Source: Diphasiastrum complanatum
Lineage: Eukaryota > Streptophyta > Lycopodiopsida > Lycopodiales > Lycopodiaceae
DNA: 64,000 bases
Assembly: GCA_029204225.1 (NCBI GenBank)
Contig: CM055108.1
Location: 12,833,955 to 12,897,954 of the forward strand
Reading direction: 5' to 3'
How positions within the stretch are numbered: the stretch's first letter is position 1; each line of letters begins with the position of its first letter. Made by a program: the position numbers and the translations under genes. Of this stretch, positions 11,811 to 25,136 are shown one piece after another. The notes below the pieces were generated by a model. It searched no databases. It worked only from the letters and a program-made list of their open reading frames with translations, and was not told the origin of the DNA.

Positions 11811-13399
11811 TGCCAAGTCTAGACGCCTTCAATACTTTGTAAACCATTTTTTAGAAAACTCTAAAAAAGATGCTGCTTAAAGGTTGAGGTTGGTTCATCA
11901 AGGGCAATTCTTCATCATGACTGTCCGCTTGTCTCAAACACTTGAGCTCATGGAATATGTATTTCTACAAGAAGAATGCATAACAACTATTCAAATAGAA
12001 AATAGCAAAGAATCAATGCCAATAACTTTTCTTGCCTTCTTCATCTTGTATGGATTACCAATGCTGATTTTCGATTTGAAAATCAATTCCTTGCTTTGCC
12101 ATTGTCGTTTCTACCTTGAGCTCTATTTAGGCCAATCCCTAAAATAATTTTAATTCAAGTTGTCCAGTCAAGTGGTATGTAACCAGTATCTCTATTTCCT
12201 ACACAAGGAAACCATCATTTGTGTTGTGCTTTTTAAAAAAACGAGAACGATTGATATTAACCGAAGGGGGGGGGGGGGGAGACTTTGAGACAAATGGGAG
12301 GGAAAATTGAGGGGCTTGAAAAATGGAGTGCAACTTTGACCCCATTTGCTCTGAACGACCAGCCAATAAGGACAAATAGGTGTTTTGTCACTATTCTAAT
12401 GATTATGTTGTTTATGATGAATGTACATATAAGGTTTCAGGGCAATGAAATAATTATTGGTTCTTTGTAAACCAAAATCTTTCTTTCATTGACCTATTAG
12501 TAGGCCTAAACTCACACCAAATTAGGATTTCTCAAATTTCCAATAAGCTCCTTGTGCTAATCAAATTCCTTACCTGAAATGCTTATGTCTTTCAACATTT
12601 TCACAACCACAATAATTCTACTTTCAAAGAGAGCTTTATAAGTAGTTCCAAAACTGCCCTTTTCAGAAGGATTATGCACTCAGATCCTTAGGCTTAGCTG
12701 GAGCTTGCGGTCACCTTCGAAGCCAACACAAAACAGTCCACGTAGGAAGCTGCTAACCGAAGGCCACCGTAAAGTCAACACTTACGGTTCACAACTCCTC
12801 TTGAAGAGACTAACTGCCCGAGTACCATGTTGATACCAGCATGGAGAACGAACTCCACGGATGATGACGATGCACAACTGGAAGCCGTTAGAATGAGCTT
12901 AACCAATTTCTTATAATCAAATGATTAGCATAAATTTCCTTTTCTCTGTTCCTATATAAACGGGATGAATGAGAGAGATGAGTTGGCTGTTTTTTATGCG
13001 ACAATGTTAGCCATGCAGTAGAAAACACACATTGTCACACAAACAGATATAAAATTAGTAATAGCTAGTTCCTCGTAAGAAAGAATACATTTGTTACACC
13101 GATGCGCTGTTCTAGAAAACAAACAACACTTGAAAAATGTTGTCGTAAACTTGTTTCTGAAAATAGAATTGTGACATTCTATCTATGGTGTGTAATCTGT
13201 GAATGATTTTGATGCTTGCTTACAGTAGACATATTTCTGTTGTTATTAAACATTATATACTGTTCATAAACTTAAATCAAATCTGTAGTGTCGCTTGGAA
13301 GAGGATAGATCTTAGTGCGCAACAATAGCTATGTCTAAAAGTTCGATTCTATCTAGGCAAAATAGGAATCAGAATCACGATTCAAAGGTTCCAATAACA
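11811..13399. other. No gene seen; includes a G homopolymer
   Basis: Mostly AT-rich. A pure G run occurs at about 12266-12280. A segment around 12660-12990 looks LTR-like (TATATAAAC near 12953 and mixed GC blocks), but no partner LTR is present in the window. Frames 11884-12147 and 12285-12470 match nothing. Confidence 0.45.
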
Positions 13400-13805
13400 C
13401 ACTACTAAGAGTGATCGATCAAAGGAATTAGACATGACTGATTTAGGTACTGTTCATTCACTATTAGGAATGCACATTACTAGAGATAGATTACAAAAGA
13501 AGATCTATCTTAGCTTGTAGAAATATCTAGAGAATGTTCTAGAAAGGTTTTACATGTCTGCTTGCATACCAATCGATGCATCAATGGATCTAGGTATGAT
13601 ATTGACCAAACCTTCTTGTGCCGACACCGAGAGTGAGATACTCGACTTATCGAAGTATCCTTATCACTCACTAGTAGGATCTTTGATGTATGCCATGTTG
13701 TTCACCAGACCAGCTCTCATCAGCCCATAAAATCATTTCATGTCTAATCCTAGGATCTTACATTGGAAAGCATTAAAGAGAGTGATGAAGTATATACAAG
13801 TTCCA
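13400..13805 (+). pseudogene. Copia reverse transcriptase C-terminal fragment
   Basis: Reads in one frame, with a few stops, as the end of copia RT and the link to RNase H: DMTDLGTVHSLLGMHITRD, then KYLENVLERFYMSACIP, SLVGSLMYAMLFTRPA and LHWKALKRVMKYI. Stop codons fall in the SL*KY and SP*NH positions. The alignment breaks off after VMKYI, where a short duplication begins, and no RNase H follows. Confidence 0.85.
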
Positions 13806-13995
13806 ATGATATGTACATGACATACTTCTGAGCCATGGTTAAAAAGTTATGGCAAGTAAAAAAGAATGGGGATTTTATTAATTATATTTTTTGGAGTCCA
13901 CATTAAAAATGACATAACTTTTTAGTGGTAAGTCCAATGATATGTTATATGACATACTTCTGAGATATGATTAAAAAGCTATTGCAAGTCAAATG
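13800..13995. repeat. Imperfect tandem duplication (~129-bp period)
   Basis: The words CCAATGATATGT and ATGACATACTTCTGAG with the following TTAAAAAG block occur at about 13803 and again at about 13931, separated by AT-rich spacer. It sits at the broken end of the copia RT fragment. Confidence 0.65.
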
Positions 13996-13999
13996 TATT

Positions 14000-14559
14000 A
14001 GTTGAAAATAGTTTATAATAATACAAAAGTGAATTTTTACTAAAAAAAAGTAGTGTCTTTGAAAATCCATGTTGTACCACCAAACCATGCTTTTTTAGCC
14101 TACAAATTATGCTCACAAATTCCTCCTTGGTGTCTCAATTCATTCACATTCTTGATCCTTGAATTAATCCTTGATCTAGGGTCAAATGCAACCTATTTAG
14201 ATTTTCTATTTGCTCATCTAATATCTATAGGAATCATGGTTTTGTGTTTTGCCATTCTACATATTTAGCTGTTTTTCTTAACGTAGACTGTAGTACCTTC
14301 AAAAACTACTTTCATTCTGTGTACAGAGTAATGCTTGGTAAAATACATGGGTTTCTGTGCAGTAGTTCAACACTTGCGACTTTCTACACAGAATCGAATC
14401 AGCCGAATTATTCGAAGGACAAATACATCGACCTTCCAGCTAAACCTCATCTCTGGATTAAAGGGTATCCATTCTCATCATTCTGACATTCGAATGTCTC
14501 AAACCATTTAAAAGAGATCGAAGACCTAGACATCTCGAACAGCTTCGACCATCAAGTCA
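14000..14559. other. No gene seen
   Basis: AT-rich DNA with two short hydrophobic frames (14053-14268, 14244-14486) lacking family similarity. The right part merges into the minisatellite. Confidence 0.4.
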
Positions 14560-14740
14560 CTCGACTACTTCGACGATCGACCGAAGTATCTAACTCATCC
14601 GAGTACTTCGACGATCGAGTCATCCGAGTACTTCGATGATCGACTCATCTGCGATTACTTGGATGATCGAGTCATCCGAGTACTTTGACAATTGACACAT
14701 CTGACTACTTCGATGATCAAGTCATCCGAGTACTTCAACT
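14560..14740. repeat. Minisatellite with a ~25-bp unit
   Basis: About seven degenerate copies of GATCGAGTCATCCGAGTACTTCGA or close variants, head to tail, with point changes between copies. The sequence on the right (14760-14900) has a TATATATACA motif and a mixed promoter-like composition. The array may be the enhancer-type repeat of an LTR U3 region. Confidence 0.8.
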
Positions 14741-14973
14741 CCATCAATTTATCCGTCTCATCTGACTAATACACACACTGTACATACGTCATTATACATC
14801 ACAAGCATGTATTGTATATATACACATCCAGCTCGCATTCACCATACGGTGCAACAGAGCAGAAGATTGAGCATCGGAAGTCACACCGCATTCAGGTTGT
14901 AACCACTTGTATTGTTCATGCTCCCTATTGAGCAAATGCTCTTGTCAGAAATCGAGAGGATCGGCAGCAGAAG

Positions 14974-15408
14974 TGTAAGAATCGCCTTATGAACATCTGA
15001 CTAGATCCTATTACAAAACACCGAAAGGACACCTGTGGAGCAAAACCACCCATCCAATCCTAGATCCCTCCTGGAGTTCTCCCTTGGATCTAACCTCCAA
15101 GCCATGGTGAATGAATGCAAGAGAGGAGAAGAATCTTGAATAAAGAAATTGATTTTCCAATAGGGAGATGGGCGAGTTTCCATGGTAACTATTCTCTCTC
15201 CAAAGAGAGAATATTTCCCTTAGGATTCCCATGCAGCCAAGGGCTCCTATGTCCAATTATAGGTCTGGGCCCTCATATGATTGATAATTACTTTATAGGC
15301 CAAGCCCGAAATGACAAGGCATAACCAATAACCATATAAACCTAGAGTGACCGGCTATCCATGTTAGAAAAAAACTCCAAATCCCACATACTGGAAATGG
15401 ACGTAACA
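14974..15408 (-). repeat. 3' LTR of the non-coding element
   Basis: 435 bp, TG...CA ends. Aligns with 20832-21264, with roughly one difference in ten outside a block near 15236-15300 that is replaced in the other copy. Confidence 0.88.
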
Positions 15409-18400
15409 TTCTTCCCCTCTAAAACCAGTTTTGTCCTTAGAATAATTAACTAGGGAAAATCCAATTTGTATGCTTTTCATTTTTTCCCATGAATCATTAT
15501 CCTCAATTTGACCGACGAACCTAAGCAAGCACACAGAGATAGAACGATTTCTCAATTGTTAATCTCTAATCTTGAGTACTCATTTAGGGTCCAAATGATT
15601 GAGCGATAAATCTTCCAAATGGGCAAAATCTTCAATACATCTAACTATCATCATCATATAAAGTAAATTTACATGATACACTAGATGGCAGTCGACCAAA
15701 CTTGAAGATTAAGTTTAAAAACTAACAAATCAATCTGACTTCAATATCAAATAAGTACTTAGAGATTGAAATTCTCAAATTATCTCTACACTAAAAATAC
15801 TATATTGACCTTTAGAAGTACAGTAGGAGATAAATTTTCCTATTGGGTTTGATTCTCTCCAATCTAATAACATCACCTTCATGTAACCTCAATTACATAA
15901 ATCATTGGGTGAGTTCTCACCTTACATTAGAGATCATTGTTCAATAGTTAAAGATCCAAAACAATTATAGTCCAAGACTATCCACAATTACTTGTAGACT
16001 TGTCATAAATGCTTCTTGGTACAAATACACTAAAAACAATTTCAAAAATTAAGGTACAAACTCATCCCACCAAAATCTCTTAGGAGATCCATCAAGATAA
16101 AAATGACTTTAACTTAGTCCTAAGTACCCCAGGTACTCTCTTGAGTTAAGTGCTCTATCCCTAGCATCACTTGCCTGAAAATGGCAACCTTTCATCTTGA
16201 TAGACTTAACCGCTTCTAATTAACCGGAGATTTTAGGCTGAAAAACAATACACAAGCATCCCTTGACTACACTTTGTAAAGGTAAGCAAATTTCTCATAA
16301 GTAAACAATTACTTAATAAAAATGCCTATGAGATCCACACAATCTCAAAATTGTATAGAAGCAAAGAAATTTAGAGTTCAAATAACCGATCTAAATTTTT
16401 GACTCAACCAATTGATCAAGAATTACTCACTATCTTGAGAATCATCATATTTCCATATAATCATCTAACCTTTAAGTATCAATTTATGATCCGTCAATCA
16501 TAAACATTTAGAATCTTATGATTCGTCAATCATAATTTATCAGATTCCAAAACCATAATCATTTAGAGATACAGGAGTATATGCACAACAACATACCACT
16601 TTGGAAATATAAGAAACATTCGACAATCTTTTCCACAAGGAAAATTATTGGATTCCAAGAATATTCTTCCAACCTGATTCTTAACCAGATTATGAGTTCC
16701 AAATTCTACAATCAACCTAGTAATTAAAGACCATTACCATTTGTCTTTGATGATATAAACTTCATACAATCACCTAGAACCACATCTAGAGATTACAAAG
16801 TTATGCTAAATCCCAACTGAATTCAGTTGTTATCCTTGATATTAGTTAGACTATGTCATTCAATATGAGCTCACTAGGATATAGTCAATAACTTAGGATA
16901 TTTCTCCTTCAAGAAATATTCTATATCAAGAATCTTCTATATTCTATGCACACAATTCTCGTAGATGAATCTAGATGATTCACAATCATGTGTCTTATAA
17001 GCGATATAGATCAAAATAAACAGTTCTTGGTGAATTCTCTTCACAATTAACTTCAAATAAGGAGAAATCCAATTACTCAAGTCAATTGTAAATGATTCAG
17101 AATTCTCAAATGTCTAAGTGCCGAATTCTTAGTATAACACAACATTTGGATCCTCTTCTAAAGCATCACTAAGTCAATGAGTTATTCTTTCAATAGAAAG
17201 AGACATTAACCTGCAAGTAATTGTTCCACACATTACTTGTTCACATGTTTATGCACTCTGTCTAGTTTAAATATACGATATAAACTCAGTACTTAGGAAA
17301 CACATAGTAGATCCACAAGATTAAGATGTACATAAGCAACTTATCCAACTATGTTACTATACCACTACTTCCCATATTTATAAATATCACACAACTCAAT
17401 ACCCCCAATACTCCTCTAGTTCCAGATTATTCAAAATAATCACATAGAGAGATCTTCTATTTCAAACTAGATAGTTCTACCTTTGCACACATACATGACT
17501 TTTTCCCAAAATCAATGCAACTAGCTGATTCCTGGAAAGACTTATTCCGATCTTTTCTTCTCCCCCTTTTAAAAAAGAAATTCCATTTAAATTTTGATTA
17601 AAAAGTTCTCAAGAGACAATGTATAAGATATCAAAGATTCGAAAAGTCAGTAATGAGTATCCAATACTATTACAGACTAGACTTTTCCTCAGAAATATAA
17701 AATATCTTATCCCGAATGATAGAAATATTACCTCTCAATAATCAACTATCAAATAGAGACTAATGTTAGGGTTCAGGAAACCTAAATTTCGAGCCATATT
17801 CCAAAATCCTATATGGAAGTACAATTTCATATAACTATAACAGTCTTTCAGAATAGAGTTCTACACTGAAAGGAATGATATGAATCTCAATCCAATTGTC
17901 ATGTATTAAGAAAGTTCTAAAGAGTAGAGGTCTAATATAAAAGAGAAATAGACTTAAGGGCTTCCATATTTTGTAATTAATGAGATACCATTTAGGGATC
18001 GATCTATATCTCATAATTCCCAAGATACCCACAACAAAACCAATGTACTATGTTAGTATTACCATTATAACAATCACTAACTATTGGTCTACAGATCATT
18101 CTTACCCAAGAAATCCCCTTTGGAATCACTGATGTCCCATACCACCAGCTTTTCCTCCAAGAATCCTCTGCATCTAGAGTTGTTTTGCCCAAAAAGTCAA
18201 AAAGAGTATTTGGCTATCTTATACCCAGATATAGGATCAATTTCACAACCAATTTGAGGAGATAATCCTAACAATTGAAATCCCTCATGCTCCTTAAGTG
18301 TTACTCAAAGAATACCATTCCACATTGTACCCAATATGGACAAAACAAAATGTATCATCCAAGTACAATTGAAAGGCCATAAATGTATTCACTAACCCAA

Positions 18401-20818
18401 AAGAAACATAGATCTCAACAAAACCGAATACCATACTGTCTTAGATATCCAATATCTATTTAAGTAAAAAGAACTTAATTCTTTTAATAGGTTAGAACTC
18501 TCTTGGTTGTTACCGTCATTAAAGAGAATTGCAGAACAGAGATGGTTCCATAAATGGATATCAGTCATATCACTCACTTTTCCCTTAGAATCATCAATTC
18601 CTCGACATTCTAATTATCACTGGGGAAAAGGAATCCAAATTCCCAGAGGCAGTCTTCTTAAATAATTCGCAATCATTATTCTCACTCGCATTTATATATA
18701 CTTCAAGGATTGAATGTAAATAAAATAACTGGTTTACTAAGACCACCAAACACCTACATCTAAGACTTCCACTTTTTTCCCCCTTCCAAAAATGGTTCAG
18801 GTTAAAAATACCCCAAATTTGTACTAGGAAAAGTTCAATTTGGTATCAGTAACTTAACAACTAATTAACTAGACAGCTTTGTTTGTTCAATCGTTAAGTG
18901 TCGCACTAACTTCCTGGCAAATCCCCTTAAGGATCAATACAAAAGACTGTTCCAACTAGATTTACAACATTCTTGGTCTTTATTGATTCCAAAAACAAGA
19001 AATGCTCCTTAATTGACAGATTCACAAAATCTTCAACTAAAAGTGAAGGGTACTTAAAGAACTGACCAATTCAATACATCAAAAGATCATTCACCTTATA
19101 AGTCATTTCTATTGGATCAATAACTAGTGAGTTTGAACAAATAAAAAATGTCCAATGGTTTTATCAAATTTTATGCAAATTGGGATTTTCAAGTACCATT
19201 CAATATGGACCTAAATTGTGACAATCGATCAAACATCGACTTGACAGTTCACAGTTACTATCAGATATTGGAAGGATTCTGAAACATCCAGCATGCATCC
19301 AACATGACATGCAGTGATTTCAATAGAAAAATCAATGTTTACATAAATTGCCAAGAAACTGGGAAATTAGCACTAGGATTTTCGAAATCCGTTCGAAATG
19401 GACCAACTGTGAAAATTGATTAAGAAGATCGATCAATCAAATTCATAGGCACTGTCACATATTGAAATCATTTCAAAACATTCTACATGCAACAAACTGA
19501 CATGCACTAACTTTTTCGAAAAAATGAAAAAATTCCCATAAATAGCCTAGCCACTAGGAAAACTACTTTTTGATCTAGAATTGCCGGAAATGGCTTCATG
19601 CAAGAAATCTTCTGATCAATCTACTGATTACGCATGCAATATACATTCAAGCATGCATATAGGACCATCCATACATTTTCATCAATAGACAATCACTATG
19701 CTGAGTTACAAGCATACATGCATTAGAACATTTCAAAAAATTTGCGCTTCACACGTGCGAGCTGTAAATGAGAAAAAATCAGGTAGGAGGGTGCACTTTT
19801 TGTAGGTGGTATCATCAAAAATTCAACTCCAGCCCAATAAGCATCCAATCAGAGGCTACAAGCACTCTAATAAGTTCATTAGAGAGGCATAGAAGCTTCT
19901 AACAGGTCCAAAAAGCAATCATAAGCTCAGATTAGTTCATTTTTAGCCTCCTTCAAAAAGCAAAACTTCAACATGATGGTGTCTAATGCTCACCTATCCA
20001 AATTGGATGCATGATGGCTCAAAATAGACGCAATCCATCATATCTTTAAGCTTGTAATGAGAACCAACAGGTTCAGACTCCCATTTGATAGGTATTCATG
20101 CCCAAAAATCACCAAAAATACACTATTCTTTGATGTTTTGAGCCCCCTAATGGTGTCTAATCCTAATCAAACTTCATGAAAGCCTTAGGACATATTCATT
20201 ACACCTTTGAAAATGTTCATGAAATATATTGGCTATGAAATATGAGATCTACCACAAAATTACTCCAAAAAACAACAAAAAACCATGATTTTTGACCAAT
20301 TTTAACCAAAATTTGTGGGTCAAATCCACAAATAAGTGCAATCAGATCCAAATCCCTGTAAATCCATTACATTCAAGCACTACAAGTTCTGATTTCAGTC
20401 AAATATGGATTCTATAGCCCATTTCTAGCCCAAAAGAATTTTGGTCCAAAATAACTATCTAATCATCCTTTTGACTATTCAAACATCATGCAATCATTAG
20501 ATCCAATCATTAATGACTGTAAAATGGCAAGTACAATCTGGAAAACGTACTACATCAGTACCAATGATCAATTCCAAGCAAAAAACTTCAATTCTAGGTG
20601 AAAATTTCACTAAAATCATCAAATATCCTTTGATTTCCATCAAAATCTATGGAAAAAAATCCATAATTATGATCTTTAGGCTAAAAGTATACCAAATTCA
20701 GAGAAGCTACCTACTTGGAGATCAGTTCCCCCACCTGGAAGTAACATGCAAGGAGAAATCCACAAAAACTGAGAAAATACAAGAAGTAGCTCCACCTTTC
20801 GATTGATACAAATCCATA
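15409..20818 (-). other. Non-coding interior of the LARD-like element
   Basis: Over 5 kb of AT-rich sequence with no frame that matches a retroelement or cellular protein. In LARD elements the interior is structured RNA used for packaging; whether this one folds is not something I can judge by eye. Confidence 0.8.
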
Positions 20819-20830
20819 GCTCTGATACCA
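20819..20830 (-). promoter_or_regulatory. Primer-binding site (initiator tRNA-Met)
   Basis: Minus strand TGGTATCAGAGC, the canonical plant PBS, one base inside the 5' LTR (20832-21264). Confidence 0.92.
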
Positions 20831-20831
20831 C

Positions 20832-21264
20832 TGTAAGAATCGTCTTATGAAGATCTAACTAGATCCTGTTGCAAAACAACCAAAAGGACACCTATGGAGC
20901 AAAACCACCAATTCAATCCTAGATCCCTCTTGGAGTTCCCTCCTGGATCTAGCCCCAAGCCATGGTGAATGAATGCAAGAGAGGAGAGGAATCATGGCTA
21001 AAGAAACTGATTTTCCGATAGGGAGATGGGCGAATTTCCATGGTAAGTATTTCTCTCCAAAGAGAGAATATTTCCCTTAGGATCCCCATGCAGCCTATAT
21101 TAGCAATTAACCTCCTATTCTTGCATTATAGCAGTCAGACACCATGCAAGTGCTCCTATGTCCTAGAATGACAAGGCATAACCAATAACCATGTACACCT
21201 GGAGTGACCGGCTATCCATGTCAGGAATTACTCCGAATCCCGCATATGGGACATGGACGTAACA
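20832..21264 (-). repeat. 5' LTR of the non-coding element
   Basis: 433 bp with the same termini as the left LTR, and next to the PBS. Confidence 0.88.
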
Positions 21265-21269
21265 TGAAG

Positions 21270-22540
21270 CTTGAGCATAAGCACGTAGGATCGAAAACGC
21301 AACAGGTAGCAGTAGAAATTTTCAAGATGAACGATTCAGACAAATTGTGCAAATGAACAATACAGTAGTGAGACAGAAAAAATTGCACTTTAATTAATAT
21401 CAACAGTGAGCAGAATGCTTGAAGTGAAAAACTTCAGCTTGATTGTTGAGCGTGATTATGCTGGCTACAGATAACTCTGATAGTAATGAAAAACTTTGAT
21501 AAAAACTTATCTTAGCTTGATTCAGCTTGCAGTATATATTAACAAGTGTCTTCCAAATATCTTACAAGCATTGAATGCTATTTACGCCAGTCTTTGTATA
21601 TGTACAAAGTAGATAACCGCTCTTGGGATATTTAGTTGTCCAACTATTTTTAGGGGTGATGATAAGTTGTCGACGTCGGTCTGTCACTATTGTGGAAAAA
21701 CTTGAAAAACTCAAAGGTTTCTTAAAATGTTTAAGGCATGTCTATAATGGATTTGGTCATTGTGTCACCTTTTTTGCGAAGGTGCGAAAAATGCGAAGAA
21801 GGCACAAAAAAATCCCAAAGGTGGAAAAATGCGAAGGTCTGAAACATGTAGTCGACCTTCGGCTGTTTTCAGGATGCTCATTACTTGAACGATTTGTTAT
21901 GGCTGAGCATAAGAAATCTAATAGCTCGCATGTTAAGCATTCAGTGTAAATTATCAACACCTTCTACTATGTGTCTAATCTTGATATGTGTGTGTTGTGA
22001 TTGATTACAATTTTTCAATTGCTTTTCTCATCTCGTTCACTCAGTCTGATCGAATCACAGACATCTTTGACTCCTTAGAATTCAATCAGACGACAACTTT
22101 CTCTGACACCTGAGGAATAAACGCTATCTTTCTGCACTATCACATTGAATTCTAAATTGCACTTCTCTTTGAGTATGCAAACACTATCTTTCTGCACTAT
22201 CACATTGAATTCTAATGCACTTCTCTTCCAACTGATCAATAGTAGTTCCATATACTATTAATCCTCTTTGGTGACTATACTCAAATTACATAATTCATTT
22301 GAGTATGCAATTATTTCAACGATCATTAATGCATGAGGTGTGATTCTATTCGACATTTTCTATCTTGTCATTTACGTCGAGATCATTCATGCTTAGCAAT
22401 TCACATTGGGGGAGTCGTTCCACATTCTCTTTCTTCATCCTCCCCCAATAAAATACAAGCTATGAAGACATCCTACAAAAGCTCAAAACTCTAGTACACT
22501 TAGTTTCCAAAAACAAGCTTTTTACTTTACAAGAACTATG
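21270..22540 (+). repeat. Decayed LTR-type sequence related to the 3.4-6.4 kb copia LTR
   Basis: At 22030-22130 the plus strand carries CACTCAGTCTGA...ACAGACATC...CTCCTTAGAATTC...CAATCAGAC. This is the reverse complement of the block at 3420-3510 and 5170-5260, so a member of that LTR family lies here in the opposite orientation. A short tandem duplication (CACTATCTTTCTGCACTATCACATTGAATTCTA, split over 22130-22230) lies just downstream. No coding content; the frame at 21623-21949 has no similarity. Confidence 0.6.
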
Positions 22541-22559
22541 CTAAAATATGAAAATTTGC

Positions 22560-22912
22560 TGAAATTTAAATATAGCATTATTTGGCTAAGCCTTACCGTT
22601 GTAACCCGGTTTATCATGAAGCCCATTGTGGTAGTTCCCAAGAAAAATGGCAAGCTTCGTATCTGCGTTGATCTCAAAAATCTTAACGTGGTTACCAAAA
22701 AAGACCACTTCTCGTTGCCCTTAATGACACAAATACTCGAAGAAATGGCAAGAGCTGAAGCTTTCAGCTTCTTAGATGGTTTCAGTGGCTATTTCGTAGT
22801 CCAAATAGCCCAGAAGATCGATACAAGATGACTTTTGCCACAGAATACGACATTTATGCTTACAACGTAATGCGTTTTGGCTTATGCAATGTCCCTTCCA
22901 AGTTCCAACGCA
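22560..22912 (+). pseudogene. Ty3/gypsy RT fragment (non-chromovirus type)
   Basis: Encodes the first RT blocks: KPIVVVPKKNGKLRICVDL, then KDHFSLPLMTQILEEM and FSFLDGFSGYFVVQIA, then a frameshift, MTFATEYDIYAYNVMRFGL and CNVPSKFQR. The YXDD catalytic region is not reached: homology stops near 22910, where a minus-strand copia RT begins. The wording (KNGKLRICVDLKNLN, SFLDGFSGY) fits the Tat/Athila side of plant gypsy elements rather than the chromovirus present nearby. Confidence 0.85.
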
Positions 22913-25136
22913 TTCATTTCCTTCTTACCTTTTCCAAAGACTAATAAATCATCAACATATAACAAGATTACAAGCGAATTTGTATGATTATGTAAACACT
23001 AGTGACAACACTAGATTCTATGAATCCAAGCTCATGCATTGTTTTACTAAACTTGGTGTTCCATTCTTTGGCTAATTGTTTCACCCCTGGCACAGCCTTC
23101 TTGAGAAGACATACTTTTCTAGGATGTTTGGGATCTATAAATCCCGGTGGCTGGCTCATGAAAACTTCATCATGCAAGTCGCCATTGAGAAATGCAGTGT
23201 CCACGTCCATGTGGTGAATTTCTAGGTCCTCTTCAGCTGCGATTGCTAGCATAGTCCTGAGACTATCCATATGAACAACAAAAGAGAAAGTTTCTTCATA
23301 GTCAACACCATAGACTTGTGTGAAACCTCTAGCAACTATTTAAGCTTTGAACCTTCCAAGTTTATTATCAGCATCATACTTTTTCTTGAATATCCACTTA
23401 CTTTCTACAACATTCCTTCTGGGAGGCAAATTGACAAGTACCCAAACCTCATTAAGCTCCATGGAATGCATCTCTGAATCTGCAGCAGTTCTCCATTGGG
23501 CTGCCTTTGGACTGCTAAATGCATCTTCGATAGTCATTGGTTCTTCTTTTAAAGTGAGTAGACAATGCTCAATGGTGCAAGCTTGAGCATTTTCAATTAC
23601 CTTGCGAGATGGCTTCTTGGTTCTAGGCATAGAACTTTCAGCTACTTCAAGCTGCTCCTCTCGTATATGTTCAATGCTAGCGTCCTCAAGGTGTTGCTCC
23701 TCCACAACTGCAGGTGTTTCTGGTAAATGCACGGGAATCTCTTGAGGGTCCCCACCGAGTTGTATAGTGTTAGGAACAAGCCTATCCTCCTCAATAAAAA
23801 CATGTTGAGACTTGTTACAATTTTCAGAATTGAACATTACATGATTTTCGAACACAACATCTGAGCTCACCACTACTTTATTTGTCTTAGAGTCAAGACA
23901 TTTGTATCCATAAGATGTCATGCTATAACCAATAAACATGCATCTAATACTCTTATCCTCAAATTTAGTTCTAATCTCTTTAGGAATGTGAACATAACAC
24001 ACACAACCAAATACATGAAGATTTGATAAGATGGGCTTTTTCCCACACCACATTTCAAATGGTGTAGACTAGCTCAAGGCCATCGTAGGTAGCCTGTTCC
24101 CAATATAAATTGTTGTAGCAATTGCTTCCTGCCAAAAGATTTGATCAAGATTTGTTGCAGCCAAGAGACTCCTTGCTACCTCCACTATTGTGCGGTTCTT
24201 TCGCTCAGTGACACCATTTAATTGTGGAATGTAACGTGTTGTGACCTGTCTTAGAATCCCTTCATTCGTACAAAAATTGTTAAATTCATTATTCACCACC
24301 ACCATCGGTTCTAAGGATCCTAATCTTTTTTTCACATTGTGTTTCAACTTGAGCTTTATAATCTTGAAAAGCTTTGAATGCATCACTCTTGTGCTTGAGA
24401 AAAAACACATTAGTGTGCCTACTCTTATCATCAATAAAACAGATGAATAACAAAGCACCACTCCTACTTGGTTTGGACATTTTACCACACAAATCAGAAT
24501 GTACAATACCAAGAAACTCACTCACCCTCTTTCCTACTGTTGCGTAGAATCTTCGGTGTTGCTTGCCTCTCATGCAAGCTTCACATATAGGCTGAGTTAA
24601 AGGAGATTGTAGAGGTGGCATGCCAACCACTAGTTGCTGCTTTGCATAAGGTCAATGGTTTTGAAACTGATATGGCCAAGCTTTTTATGCCATAATGTTG
24701 TTTCTTCTTCACTGGCCATCAACGCTTGAGAGGTAGGCAACATTTCCATTTCATGTAAGTTGCCAATTCTAGATCCTCTTGCAGCCTCCTCCCCAACAAT
24801 GCTTACTCCTTTCTTGTAAAAGAGGACTTTACGGTCATAAAACACACTCACAAAACCTTGATCAGCAATCCGAGCTACTAAAATCATATTCTTGCAAAGT
24901 TGTGGCACATGTAGAGCTCCTTCAAAAATTGCACATTCACCATGAGAAAGGGGCAAATAGAAATTACCAATGGCTTGTACTTCAGCTTTAGCATTAGTGC
25001 CTAGCTGCACTCCACCTTTATCGTTCCTCCTCCTTGGATTACTAAGAAGCTCAAGATCGTTGAGCATTATGGATGTACATCCTGAATCGATAATGAGTGT
25101 GGCTGGTCTCTGAGAGGCATAGGCTGCTTCCTCCAC
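22913..25136 (-). pseudogene. Copia pol: protease, integrase and partial RT
   Basis: Read from right to left, the protease motif IIDSGCTSIMLND lies near 25085, followed by a GAG-pre-integrase segment (LWHKKLGHISFK) near 24690. The integrase core includes KIRILRTDGGGE near 24295 and VTTRYIPQLNGVTERKNRT near 24220. The integrase end is VFGCVCYVHIPKEIRTKF near 23990. RT starts with NEVWVLVNLPPRRNVVESKW near 23400, continues with MDVDTAFLNGDLHDEVFM near 23190, and ends with the catalytic YVDDLLVFGKGKKE near 22930. At least four frame breaks separate these segments. The end of RT and all of RNase H are missing because the element is cut at about 22912. It lacks visible LTRs on either side. Confidence 0.88.

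Larger units (their letters stand above)
14974..21264 (-). mobile_element. Complete non-coding LTR element (LARD-like), 6.3 kb
   Basis: Two direct LTRs (14974-15408 and 20832-21264) both read TGTAAGAATCG...GGACGTAACA on the plus strand. On the minus strand the right LTR is followed by TGGTATCAGAGC (tRNA-Met PBS) and the left LTR is preceded by a purine tract (15409-15420, minus AGAGGGGAAGAA). The element therefore runs on the minus strand. The flanks are AGAAG (14969-14973) and TGAAG (21265-21269), a 5-bp target duplication with one mismatch. The interior of about 5.4 kb has no gag, protease, RT or integrase in any frame; the longest frames are about 60-100 codons with no family similarity. 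This is the definition of a large retrotransposon derivative, which must borrow all proteins. The LTRs differ by many substitutions and a replaced block, so it is old. Confidence 0.85.

Noticed and set aside
14560-14740. CRISPR-like array
   Set aside because: Units are contiguous and degenerate with no unique spacers, and the DNA is from a plant nucleus; it is a minisatellite.
21623-21949. 108-codon frame as a gene
   Set aside because: No domain, no ATG context support, and it lies in LTR-type sequence related to the 3.4-6.4 kb element.
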